Position numbers and translations under genes: made by a program. From Rhodanobacter sp. Root480 (GTDB taxonomy: Bacteria; Pseudomonadota; Gammaproteobacteria; Xanthomonadales; Rhodanobacteraceae): DNA of 64,000 nt. The notes under the pieces were generated by a model. It was not told the DNA's origin and made no database searches. It was given only the letters and a program-made list of their open reading frames with translations. Of the stretch, positions 19,401 to 26,681 are shown in pieces. The stretch covers positions 206,322 through 270,321 of the forward strand of contig NZ_LMEX01000002.1 of the NCBI RefSeq assembly GCF_001426645.1, written 5' to 3'. The stretch's first letter is position 1, and the number at the start of each line of letters is the position of its first letter.

Positions 19401-22041
19401 CATCGCCGCCGCTGCTCGCCGGGGCAATAAACGACACGGTGGCACTGGCGTCGCCGGCCGTTGCGGTGCCGATCGTCGGGACGCCAGGCATGACCGCAGC
19501 GACGGAGAAGATCTGCGTCACGGTCGCCGCGGGCAGCCAGGCAGCGTTGCCCGGCTGGTCGGCGTCGATCACGCAGGTACCGGCGGCGATGAACGTCAGT
19601 GTGCCGCCGCTGGTGATCGTGCACACGCCGGGAGTGGACGCGGTGAACGTCACCGCGAGGGTGGAGGTGGCCGTGGCGGTGAGGGTCGGCGTGGTGCCGA
19701 AGTTCTGCGTTCCCGGGTTGTTGAAGGTGATCGTCTGCGCGCCCCTGGGGGTCACGCTGTTGGAGGCCGCCGACACCGCGCCGGTGCCCTCGGAGTTGGT
19801 GGCGGTGACGGTGAAGGTATAGGTGGTGCCGTTGGTCAGGCCGGTTACGGTGATCGGGCTGCCCACGCCACTGGCGGTGATGCCACCGGGGCTGGAGGTC
19901 ACGGTGTAGCCGGTGATCGGGGTGCCGCCATCGCTTGCCGGCGGGGTGAACGACACGACGGCACTGGCATCGCCCGCCGTGGCGGTGCCGATGGTCGGCG
20001 CATCCGGCGCAATGGCCGCCACGTGTACCACGTAGGTGCGGTTGCCCGTAAAGCTTTGCGCATCGGTCGCGACGATGCTGAAGGTGAAGTCGCCGGCAAT
20101 GGTCGGCGTGCCGGACAGCGTGCCGTTGCTGCTGACGCTCAGTCCGGGCGGGATGCTGCCCGTGGCGGCAAAGCTGTAAGGCGCGGTGCCGCCCGAAGCC
20201 GACACCGTCTGGGTATAGGCCGTACCCACGGTTGCGCCGGGCAAGCTGGCTGGCGCCACGTTGATGGTTGGGCCGATGATGGTCAGCGTATACGCCCGCG
20301 AGCCACTGTAGGGAGCGTCTGGACCGGTGCTGGAGTCGGCTGCGGTGATGGTGATGGGGAAGGAGCCTGCCTGCGTCGGTGTGCCGCTCAACACGCCGCT
20401 GCTCGACAGCGTGACGCCGGTGGGCAGCGTGCCTGCCACGGTGTAGGTGTACGGTGCCGTGCCGCCCGTCGCGATGATCGGCAGGGGGGTGTACACGGCA
20501 TTGACGGTGCCACTGGGCACGGAAGTCGGTGCCAGTGCGATGGTCGGGGCGTCGACGGTCAGCGTGATGCTGGCCGGCGCCGAACTGAATGGACCGGTGC
20601 CGTCCGAGTTGTCTGTTGCCACGACCTGGAACGTGAACGTACCGACGGCGGTGGACGTACCGCTGATGGTGCCATCGCTGGCCAGGGCCAGGCCTGACGG
20701 CGGCACACCGGAGGACACCGCATAGGTATAGGGTGCGGTGCCGCCGCTGGCATTGGCGATGGAGTGGCTATAGGCCGCGCCCGCGACGGCGTGCGGTGGC
20801 ACGGTCGGCGTGTAGAGGATCGTCGGCGGCGACACCGTGACGGTTACGGTGGCCGGGCTTGAGGTGCCTGCACTGTTGCTGGCGGTGTAGGTGAAGCTGT
20901 CCGGTCCGGCATAGCCAGGCGTCGGCGTGTAGGTGATCGAGGTGCCGCTGGCCGTGGCGGTGCCGTGCACTGCAGCTGCGGCGACGGCGACGGAAGTCGC
21001 CGGTGCACCGGTGATGTTCAGCGTGATCGGGTTGTTGGTGCTGTTGTAGGCCACCGTCGTGCTGACCGGCCCGGCGGTTGGCGGCACGTTCTGCACTGTC
21101 AGGCTGAGGTTGATTACCTTGAAGTAGGGGCCTGGATTCAGCCCGGCCAGGTTGGGGCTGCTGTCGGTGGCCACGACGGCGAAGCTGAATGTGCCTGCCG
21201 AGCTTGGCGTGCCACTCAGGGTGCCGTCGCTGGCCAACGACAGGCCCGGTGGCAAGGTGCCGCTGTTGAGCACGAAGGTGTAGGGCGCCAGTGCACCCGA
21301 GGCGACCAGGATGTGGTTGTACGGTGAGTTCAGGAAGGCGGCGGTTGGTGCTGCGATGGTGATCCCGGGTGTGGGGTCGGGAACATCGAGTGTGTAGGAC
21401 TTGGTGCCCGTCGTGCCGCCGTTGTCGGTCACGGTGATGGAGACCGAATACGGGCCGGCCTGCCGCGGCGTGCCGCTGATGGTGGCGCCGCTCAGGCTCA
21501 GGCCCGGCGGCAGGACGCCGCTGGCCAGGGCGTAGCTGTAGGGCGCGGTGCCGCCATTGGCGGTAAGTGTCTGGCTGTAGGCCGTGCCCACGTGCGGCAT
21601 GGGCAGTGTGCCGGGCGAGACCGTGATCGGGCTGACGGCGGGCCCGATCGCGACGTTGACGGTGAAGGGAATACCGCTGGCATCCTTGACCACGAAGGAA
21701 TCGCTGGTCGCGCCGTCACCGTTGTTGGCATAGGTGATGATGCCGGCGGGCGGATCCGATACCAGCGCCGTCCCGTGCAGAGGCGGTGTGACGTCGCTGG
21801 TCGGGTTCAGGCCGAAATCGTCGCACAAATTGCCGAGGGTAATGGTGATCGTGTCACCGGACGCCATCGGCGAAGTCGCTGGCACCGTATGCGAGTCGGG
21901 GACGTTTAGAGTACCGCATGCGGCGCTGGCGACCCCGGGCAGCAACGCCAGCAGCGCGATCATCGGCAGCCAGGCACGTGGCCGGCGGATGAACGACGAA
22001 AGGCGCGTCACGACGCGCTGCAACGACCAACAATAGGACAT
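16486..22041 (-). CDS. Giant Ig-like repeat autotransporter adhesin
   Basis: 1851 residues from the ATG giving MSYCWSLQRVV; the frame is open ~100 nt further. The signal peptide ends near LLPGVASAA. The passenger holds at least seven putative-Ig repeats recognisable by GGTAPYSYALASGVLPPGLS, GTLSGTP and FSIVATD, four cadherin-like/Big_17-type repeats (TPTPGYAGPDSFTYTASN), and two FN3 domains (ITGYTVTSSPG, LTNGTTYTFTVTATN), each followed by a QTITFNNPG domain. A charged helical segment at about residues 1473-1507 (AQAEATRRLAMGQIGNFQRR) precedes a C-terminal ~280-residue autotransporter beta-barrel. The barrel ends GVQKTLSPP rather than in the usual terminal aromatic residue. Likely a surface adhesin; ligand unknown. 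It lies opposite ptsI and is flanked by a 36-bp direct repeat. Confidence 0.88.
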   Translation of the reverse strand: MSYCWSLQRVVTRLSSFIRRPRAWLPMIALLALLPGVASAACGTLNVPDSHTVPATSPMASGDTITITLGNLCDDFGLNPTSDVTPPLHGTALVSDPPAGIITYANNGDGATSDSFVVKDASGIPFTVNVAIGPAVSPITVSPGTLPMPHVGTAYSQTLTANGGTAPYSYALASGVLPPGLSLSGATISGTPRQAGPYSVSITVTDNGGTTGTKSYTLDVPDPTPGITIAAPTAAFLNSPYNHILVASGALAPYTFVLNSGTLPPGLSLASDGTLSGTPSSAGTFSFAVVATDSSPNLAGLNPGPYFKVINLSLTVQNVPPTAGPVSTTVAYNSTNNPITLNITGAPATSVAVAAAAVHGTATASGTSITYTPTPGYAGPDSFTYTASNSAGTSSPATVTVTVSPPTILYTPTVPPHAVAGAAYSHSIANASGGTAPYTYAVSSGVPPSGLALASDGTISGTSTAVGTFTFQVVATDNSDGTGPFSSAPASITLTVDAPTIALAPTSVPSGTVNAVYTPLPIIATGGTAPYTYTVAGTLPTGVTLSSSGVLSGTPTQAGSFPITITAADSSTGPDAPYSGSRAYTLTIIGPTINVAPASLPGATVGTAYTQTVSASGGTAPYSFAATGSIPPGLSVSSNGTLSGTPTIAGDFTFSIVATDAQSFTGNRTYVVHVAAIAPDAPTIGTATAGDASAVVSFTPPASDGGTPITGYTVTSSPGGITASGVGSPITVTGLTNGTTYTFTVTATNSEGTGAVSAASNSVTPRGAQTITFNNPGTQNFGTTPTLTATATSTLAVTFTASTPGVCTITSGGTLTFIAAGTCVIDADQPGNAAWLPAATVTQIFSVAAVMPGVPTIGTATAGDASATVSFIAPASSGGDAITGYTVTSSPGAITGSGTASPITVTGLTNGTTYTFTVTATNSAGPSGTSAPSNSVTPQGIQTITFNNPGATNFGTSPQLVATATSTLAVAFTSTTTAVCTVTSTGVLTTVSPGTCRIDANQAGDSAWLAAPAVTQAFAIVVPGGAVAFTTGSPLPNATGGVAYSQTIAAAGGATPYTFTLVSGTLPTGMTFSPSGVLAGTPLAGGTFNFTLRVTDTATQTADQSYQLVVDAPAITVAPASLPGGTVGQTYAQNLTASGGTAPYTFAVTTGVLPAGLTLNPAGALSGTPTTAGSFNATVTTTDQHGFLGTQNYTIVIGEPAPVVVDDSANVSANGTATIAVTGNDNGPITGIAVTQQPAQGTATVDGLNIVYTPAHGYFGGDTFKYTATGPGGTSAAATVSVTVVGGATPVAAAQSTTVLAGQSVTIHAAAHAANGPFTAATVVNAPTSGTVAVQGTDIVYTADPDAAGTFGFDYTLSNAFGTSAPAHVTLTVNPRPVAPALTATATAGTTVQVDLTAAAHGGPFTAAKVVSVSPVNAGTATITATDAGHYTLAFAADPAFGGVAQIIYTLSNAFATSAPGTVDVTVQLRSDPSKDAEVLGMLEAQAEATRRLAMGQIGNFQRRLESLHGGGSHGVFTNGITMNSASSQRHVETPFDVGMRQGMGSAGEPFLAPTDATVTDRPVASGQEVPTDDVAFWTGGAVNFGKLQPGASSNGIDFTTSGLSLGADKQVTEALTLGGGIGYGHDASDVGRHSRSTVDSYNVAAYGSYRFGDSAYVDALAGYQWLQFDARRFVTDNGNTVRGSRDGKQWFASLAVGYQYQAARLLLTPYGRLDAAHATLDGYTEAGDAVFALNYRGQTVKTSTGTLGLLAQWTVKSDYGMWAPQLRAEFGHDMQGSGIATMHYADLLSGPLYRATLARQARNHTLMGAGITLQTLKGWTLRAEYQNQLDSTSRDNQSILLGVQKTLSPP

Positions 22042-22293
22042 GATCCCCTGACTCCCTGCTCTGAAAACACGCATTTCCCCCAGGGCCGTGCCAGCTCTCC
22101 CGGGTAAGCAACGCCCACCCTCAGCCACGGCTTTCTCCACGCCCCTGAAGGCTTAGATGCGGAAGCACTCCCTTGCGTTCCCATCCGCAAGAACGCGGCC
22201 AGGAACGAGGCCAGGTTGAGCCGGCCCAGCTTCAACGGACACGTTGATCTGGGACTCATCACCTCGTCGTCAACGCGGCGCCTGCGGTACCGA

Positions 22294-22329
22294 TGGCCGA
22301 GATCAGCGACGCCACTGCCTGAGACCTGT
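22294..22329. repeat. 36-bp direct repeat, right copy
   Basis: Exact copy of 16281-16316, that is, the last codons of ptsI with its stop. It is out of place here, 6013 bp from the left copy and beyond the autotransporter. A REP-like palindrome begins at its last three bases. Confidence 0.95.
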
Positions 22330-22448
22330 AGGAGCGACTTCAGTCGCGACGCTTTTCTTCGGTGTTCGGTACCCTCTCCCCAACCCCTCTCCCGCAAGCG
22401 GGAGAGGGGCGAAAGAGCAGGAGCATCGCGACTGAAGTCGCTCCCACA
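22327..22448. repeat. REP-like palindrome, TGTAGGAGCG family, copy 2
   Basis: Outer arms TGTAGGAGCGACTTCAGTCG and CGACTGAAGTCGCTCCCACA flank a ~75-nt centre that itself holds a smaller palindrome (CCCCTCTCCCGC / GCGGGAGAGGGG). So it is a composite hairpin between the autotransporter region and the LysR gene. Confidence 0.85.
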
Positions 22449-22481
22449 GAAGCTGCCCCCCGAAAAAGCAGCGGGAGTGCT

Positions 22482-23369
22482 TCAGCGGCCGGTGGCGGCG
22501 TCGCGCAGAAATGCATCCAGCAAGGCGCCGCGGTATTTTTCCTTGTGCAGCAACAGCGACAGTTTGCGGCGCAAGTCGAGGAACGGGGTTTTCAGCGCCT
22601 TCAGCCGGCCAGTAGCCAGCGCGTCGGTCAGCGCCACCTCGGGCAGGCAGGCGATGCCCAGTCCCGCCGCCACGGCCTGCTTGATCGCTTCGATCTGATC
22701 CAGCTCCAGCACGGTTTCGCCGGGCGGCAATTGCGAGAGCACGCGCTCGCTGGTGGCACGGGTGGCCGAGCCCGGTTCGCGCAGCACCCAGCGAGCGCCC
22801 ACGAAATCGGCGGGCTTCAATCCACGCTTGCGCGCCAACGGATGGTCCGGCGGCGCGCACACAACCAGCCGGTCATCGCGCCAAGGGCGTATCTCCAGCG
22901 AGGGATGTGTCACCGGGCCCTCGACGCAGCCCACGTCGAGGCTGTGGTCGATCACGCCGGCGGCGATCGTGGCGGTGTTGCCCACGCGCAGGCGCACGGC
23001 CACCTGCGGGTGAGCGCGCACGAAATCGCCCAGCAGTTCACCCACCCGATAATTGCCCACGCTGTTGCTGGCGCCGATGCGCAGCTCGCCACTCAGCTCC
23101 ACGCCTTCGCCGCCGCGGCGCGCGAAGTCGGCGTGGCGTTCCAGCAGTTCCTGCGCCAGCGGCAACAATTCGCGGCCGCGGGTGTTGAGGCGCAGGCGCC
23201 CGCGCTCGCGGGCGAATACGGGTGAGCCGAGCTGTCGCTCCATTTCGGCCAACGCCATGCTGGCGGCCGGCTGGGTCAGGTGCAGGCGTTCGGCGGCAAT
23301 GCGCACGCTGCCGTGCAAGGCCACCTGCACGAAGACTTCGAGTTGCCGCGGGCTGATGTTGATCATCAT
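22482..23369 (-). CDS. LysR family regulator, YeiE-like
   Basis: 295 residues; two consecutive ATGs make the start ambiguous by one codon. The N-terminal helix-turn-helix has ISPRQLEVFVQVALHGSVRI and RLHLTQPAASMALAEMERQL. The C-terminal effector domain shows ELRIGASNSVGNYRVGELL and the QIEAIKQAVAAGLGIACLPE stretch. It is divergent from a YeiH/UPF0324 permease, the same yeiE-yeiH arrangement as in E. coli, so it probably controls that gene. The ligand here is not shown by sequence. Confidence 0.88.
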   Translation of the reverse strand: MMINISPRQLEVFVQVALHGSVRIAAERLHLTQPAASMALAEMERQLGSPVFARERGRLRLNTRGRELLPLAQELLERHADFARRGGEGVELSGELRIGASNSVGNYRVGELLGDFVRAHPQVAVRLRVGNTATIAAGVIDHSLDVGCVEGPVTHPSLEIRPWRDDRLVVCAPPDHPLARKRGLKPADFVGARWVLREPGSATRATSERVLSQLPPGETVLELDQIEAIKQAVAAGLGIACLPEVALTDALATGRLKALKTPFLDLRRKLSLLLHKEKYRGALLDAFLRDAATGR

Positions 23370-23386
23370 TCCATCTTATACGCCAC

Positions 23387-23411
23387 ATCAAATATTCGAA
23401 ATTTTGTTGAT
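23387..23411. promoter_or_regulatory. Candidate LysR operator between yeiE-like and yeiH-like genes
   Basis: AT-rich dyad ATCAA-N15-TTGAT with a central TTCGAA, in an 84-bp divergent promoter region of otherwise GC-rich DNA. This matches the general LysR box layout; no footprint data, so only a candidate. Confidence 0.4.
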
Positions 23412-23453
23412 CGCCGGCGGCGACCACAATGCACGGGTTCCCACGGAATCCCC

Positions 23454-24485
23454 ATGCACGCCACCGCTTTTGCACCCACGCATCCACGCACTGTTCTGCC
23501 CGGCCTGGCGCTGGCGGTGGCGGTCGCCGTGATTGCGCTGCTGCTGGGTCGCTGCCTGCCGCTGATCGGCGGGCCGGTGTTCGGCATGGTGCTGGGCTTG
23601 CTCGTGCGCAGCGTGTTGGCGCCTGACGCGCGGTTTGTCCCGGGCATCGCGTTTGCCAGCACCACCGTGCTGCAGGCGTCGATCATCGCGCTCGGCTTCG
23701 GGCTGAGTCTCGATCAGGTGGTGGCGACCGGAATGCGTTCGCTTTCGGTCACCGTGGTCACCCTGAGCGTGGCCTTCTTCAGTGCGTGGCTGCTGGGCCG
23801 CTGGCTCGGCGTGCACGACAAACTGAAGATCCTCGTCGGCGTGGGGACGGCCATCTGCGGCGCCTCGGCGATCGCCGCGGTGACACCGATCATCCAGCCG
23901 GATGAACACGACACGGCGTACGCGATCTCCACCATTTTCCTGTTCAACATCGTGGCCGTGCTGTTGTTTCCGCTGCTCGGCCACCTGATGCACATGGGCG
24001 ACCTGGGCTTTGGCCTGTGGGCCGGCACCGCCATCAACGACACCTCGTCGGTGGTCGCCGCCGGCTACAGTTTCAGCAAGGCCGCAGGCGACTACGCCAC
24101 CATCGTGAAGCTGACCCGCGCCACGCTGATCATCCCGGTGTGCCTGCTGCTGGCGCTGGTAGCGGCCGTCCGCGCGCGGCGACAGCGCCGGCTGGACGGG
24201 TCGGCCAGCCAGTTCAGCCTGCTGCGCATCTTTCCCTGGTTCATCCTGTGGTTTCTGGTGGCGTCGGCGCTGCGCACGGCGGGACTGGTTCCCACCGCGA
24301 TCCAGCCCGACCTGCACCTGGCCGCAGAATTCCTGATCGTGGTGGCGCTTGCCGCCATCGGCCTGTCGGCGAACCTGCGCAGGATGATCGCCAGCGGCCC
24401 GCGCCCGATCCTGCTGGGCCTGGGCGTATGGATCGCGGTGGCGACGAGCAGCCTGCTGGTGCAGGTGATCACCCGCCAGCTATAG
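23454..24485 (+). CDS. YeiH/UPF0324 family putative sulfate exporter
   Basis: 343 residues, polytopic inner-membrane protein with about ten hydrophobic segments (for example LPGLALAVAVAVIALLLG). The conserved UPF0324 block GVGTAICGASAIAAVTPIIQ and FGLWAGTAINDTSSVVAAGY are clear. The family is annotated as putative sulfate exporters, but transport has been little tested. The start ATG is chosen because upstream residues in the open frame are non-conserved and overlap the LysR gene. Divergent from its likely regulator. Confidence 0.9.
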   Translation: MHATAFAPTHPRTVLPGLALAVAVAVIALLLGRCLPLIGGPVFGMVLGLLVRSVLAPDARFVPGIAFASTTVLQASIIALGFGLSLDQVVATGMRSLSVTVVTLSVAFFSAWLLGRWLGVHDKLKILVGVGTAICGASAIAAVTPIIQPDEHDTAYAISTIFLFNIVAVLLFPLLGHLMHMGDLGFGLWAGTAINDTSSVVAAGYSFSKAAGDYATIVKLTRATLIIPVCLLLALVAAVRARRQRRLDGSASQFSLLRIFPWFILWFLVASALRTAGLVPTAIQPDLHLAAEFLIVVALAAIGLSANLRRMIASGPRPILLGLGVWIAVATSSLLVQVITRQL

Positions 24486-24493
24486 CGGCAGGC

Positions 24494-25189
24494 TCAGGCT
24501 TTGCCCTGCTCCACCAGGGTCAACGCCACCTTGTCGCGCAGATAGACGGGCAAGGCCAGTTCGGGCGCCTGCGCGCGGCCGGCGTTGAATTCCGCCAGCG
24601 CCAGTTCGGCCACATGCGCGGCCTGCGGATAACGCACGCCATCGGCCGAGTGCAAGGTGCCGGTGAGGCGCTGGCTCAGTTCGGTGGCGTAGGTGGCCCA
24701 GCCGGTGCCGACCACTTGCCACGCGGATGCCGCGGGCAGTTGCAGCGAATCGGCGGTGCAGATGCGCTCCTCGTCCAGCGCGATCAGGCCACCGAGGCCG
24801 TCGCGCCGATAGCTGGCCGCGTAGATCTCGCCCATGCGTGCATCGATGACCGCCAGGATGGCCGTCTCATCGCCCTCTTCCGGCGCCTCCAGCGCCAGCG
24901 CAGCCAGCGAGGAAATGGTGATCACCGGCAGGTCCAGCCCCAGCGCCATCCCTTGCGCCAGCGACACGCCCAGCCGCACGCCGGTGAACGCGCCGGGGCC
25001 GCGGCCCACGGCGATCGCATCCAGCGCGTGGCGATCGATGCCGGCCTCGGCCAACAAGGCGTCGGCCATCGGCAGCACCAGCTCGGTGTGGCGACGTGGC
25101 GCGATCTCGCTGCGGGCGATCAGCTCCTGGCCGTGGATCAACGCAACGGAACAGGCTTCGGTGGCGGTTTCTATCGCGAGCAGGTTCAT
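24494..25189 (-). CDS. tsaB: tRNA threonylcarbamoyladenosine biosynthesis protein TsaB
   Basis: 231 residues starting MNLLAIETATEACSVALIHG, the actin-like ATPase fold. TsaB partners TsaD and TsaE in making t6A37 on ANN-decoding tRNAs. The conserved ALDAIAVGRGPGAFTGVRLG stretch is intact. The ORF is open upstream over creD, but the ATG overlapping the creD stop (ATGA) is the real start and implies coupled translation. Confidence 0.95.
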   Translation of the reverse strand: MNLLAIETATEACSVALIHGQELIARSEIAPRRHTELVLPMADALLAEAGIDRHALDAIAVGRGPGAFTGVRLGVSLAQGMALGLDLPVITISSLAALALEAPEEGDETAILAVIDARMGEIYAASYRRDGLGGLIALDEERICTADSLQLPAASAWQVVGTGWATYATELSQRLTGTLHSADGVRYPQAAHVAELALAEFNAGRAQAPELALPVYLRDKVALTLVEQGKA

Positions 25190-26547
25190 GATCCGCCCAT
25201 GATAGCGGCTGGCGCTTCGGTCGACGCAGCCGACGCTTCCGGAATGCTCGCGTACCAGTCGATGCGGCGGGTCAGATACATCATCAGCGCCACCGTCGCC
25301 AGCAGCACCAGCGCGCCGATCAGCAGCGCGTATTGTTCGGCCGCGATCAGCCCGTACAGCATCGCGTAGATCAATCCCAGCACGCCGCCCAGCAACGCAC
25401 CGGCACGCCACGCGCGCAGTACCGCCATCGCATAGCCGCCCACCATCAGTACCACGGCGGACGCGGCCAACGCGTAGGCCGGGCCGAAACCGATCTGCTC
25501 GGACAGCGCCAGCAGCACCACGTAAAACGTGGCCAGCGCCGCGCCCACCAGCAGGTACTGCACCGGATGCACGCGCAGGCGCTTGAGCACCTCGAACAGG
25601 AAGAACGCCACGAAGGTCATCGCGATGAACAGCAGGCCGTATTTCCCCGCGCGCACGTTGCGCTGGTACACGTCGACCGGCTGGTACAGCTGCACGCCGA
25701 AGGTCGACGCCCGTAGAGCATCATTCATCCCGGCATCGCCATCGCTCCAGTGCTGGCCATAGCTGCGGTTGAGATCGAGCAGATGCCAGTGCGCGCTGAA
25801 ACCGTCGGCATCGATGGTGTGTTCCAGCGGCAGCGCGGCGCCGATGAAACCGGGATCGCTCCACGGCGCACGCATGGTCACGTCGGTGCTGCGCGCCAAC
25901 GGCAGCAGCTGCAGCGCTTCGGTGCCGGCCAGTTTTAGCACGATCTGCACGTCGATCGGCTGGTCGCCCAGCGTGTCCGGATCGATCGGCACCACCACGG
26001 TCGGCCAGTGGCCCAGTCGGTCGGCCGAGGATTCGAAGCGCGCCGGCTGGCCGTTGACGCGCAATGCGGAAATCTCCTGCAGGCCGCGCAGATCACCGAT
26101 CGGCAACCGCAGCTCGGCTTTGCCACCCTGCCACGACGCATCGCCGGCGTGGCGATACTGAGCGACGTCCTGTGCGCGGAACTGCGCCGCGAGTTTCACC
26201 GTGGCCACAAACACCGGCGCGCTGTAGATGCCATAGCTGCGCGTGGTCACCACCATCGCCACGTCCTGCTTCAGCGTATCGGCCAGCACGCTTTCGCTGT
26301 CGGTCTGCCAGCGCGGCGTCAGTTGCCCTTCCACCGCCACCTGGCGCAGCGTCGGCACCACCAGCACCGGCCCGCCGATGACCTGCTTGCCGCCCCAGCC
26401 CTGCGCGATCTGGCTGATTGCATCGCTGCGCAATTGCTGGCGCTCACTCACCAGCTCGCGCACCTGCAGCAGCGGTATCGTCATCAGCAACGCCAGCGCG
26501 CCGATGCCCAGCACCTTGGCGGTAACGGTCTGTGTCCACTTGCCCAT
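25186..26547 (-). CDS. creD: Cell envelope integrity protein CreD
   Basis: 453 residues. The N-terminal anchor MGKWTQTVTAKVLGIGALAL is followed by a large periplasmic domain with WGGKQVIGGPVLVVP and RAPWSDPGFIGAALP, then five or six C-terminal membrane helices (YGLLFIAMTFVAFFLFEVLK, RLRVHPVQYLLVGAALATFY). In E. coli and Stenotrophomonas CreD belongs to the CreBC regulon and affects envelope and beta-lactam response. No creBC genes are seen next to it. Its stop overlaps tsaB. Confidence 0.92.
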   Translation of the reverse strand: MGKWTQTVTAKVLGIGALALLMTIPLLQVRELVSERQQLRSDAISQIAQGWGGKQVIGGPVLVVPTLRQVAVEGQLTPRWQTDSESVLADTLKQDVAMVVTTRSYGIYSAPVFVATVKLAAQFRAQDVAQYRHAGDASWQGGKAELRLPIGDLRGLQEISALRVNGQPARFESSADRLGHWPTVVVPIDPDTLGDQPIDVQIVLKLAGTEALQLLPLARSTDVTMRAPWSDPGFIGAALPLEHTIDADGFSAHWHLLDLNRSYGQHWSDGDAGMNDALRASTFGVQLYQPVDVYQRNVRAGKYGLLFIAMTFVAFFLFEVLKRLRVHPVQYLLVGAALATFYVVLLALSEQIGFGPAYALAASAVVLMVGGYAMAVLRAWRAGALLGGVLGLIYAMLYGLIAAEQYALLIGALVLLATVALMMYLTRRIDWYASIPEASAASTEAPAAIMGGS

Positions 26548-26681
26548 GCCGCGGCACTCCCGTGATCGGAGCGTCCATCACAACAGCGCCGGCGGCGCCG
26601 CAGCGGGCAGACAGGGGCGAAATGCGGGCGGACAGGCGGCGATGGCCTGTCCGCGGTGGTGGGTCAAATCACGCGATGCAC

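Larger units (their letters stand above)
22042..22481. other. Gene-free stretch upstream of the autotransporter
   Basis: No supported gene. It contains the autotransporter 5' region (a purine-rich GGGAGTCAGGGG precedes its ATG), the right copy of the 36-bp ptsI repeat and a REP-like palindrome. No transposase, terminal inverted repeat or tRNA was seen. Confidence 0.7.

Noticed and set aside
16462..20697. Long plus-strand ORFs (531 and 863 codons) inside the autotransporter region
   Set aside because: They lie antisense to the repeat-rich autotransporter, are Arg/Gly/Ala-biased, lack recognisable domains, and arise from high-GC codon-position bias.
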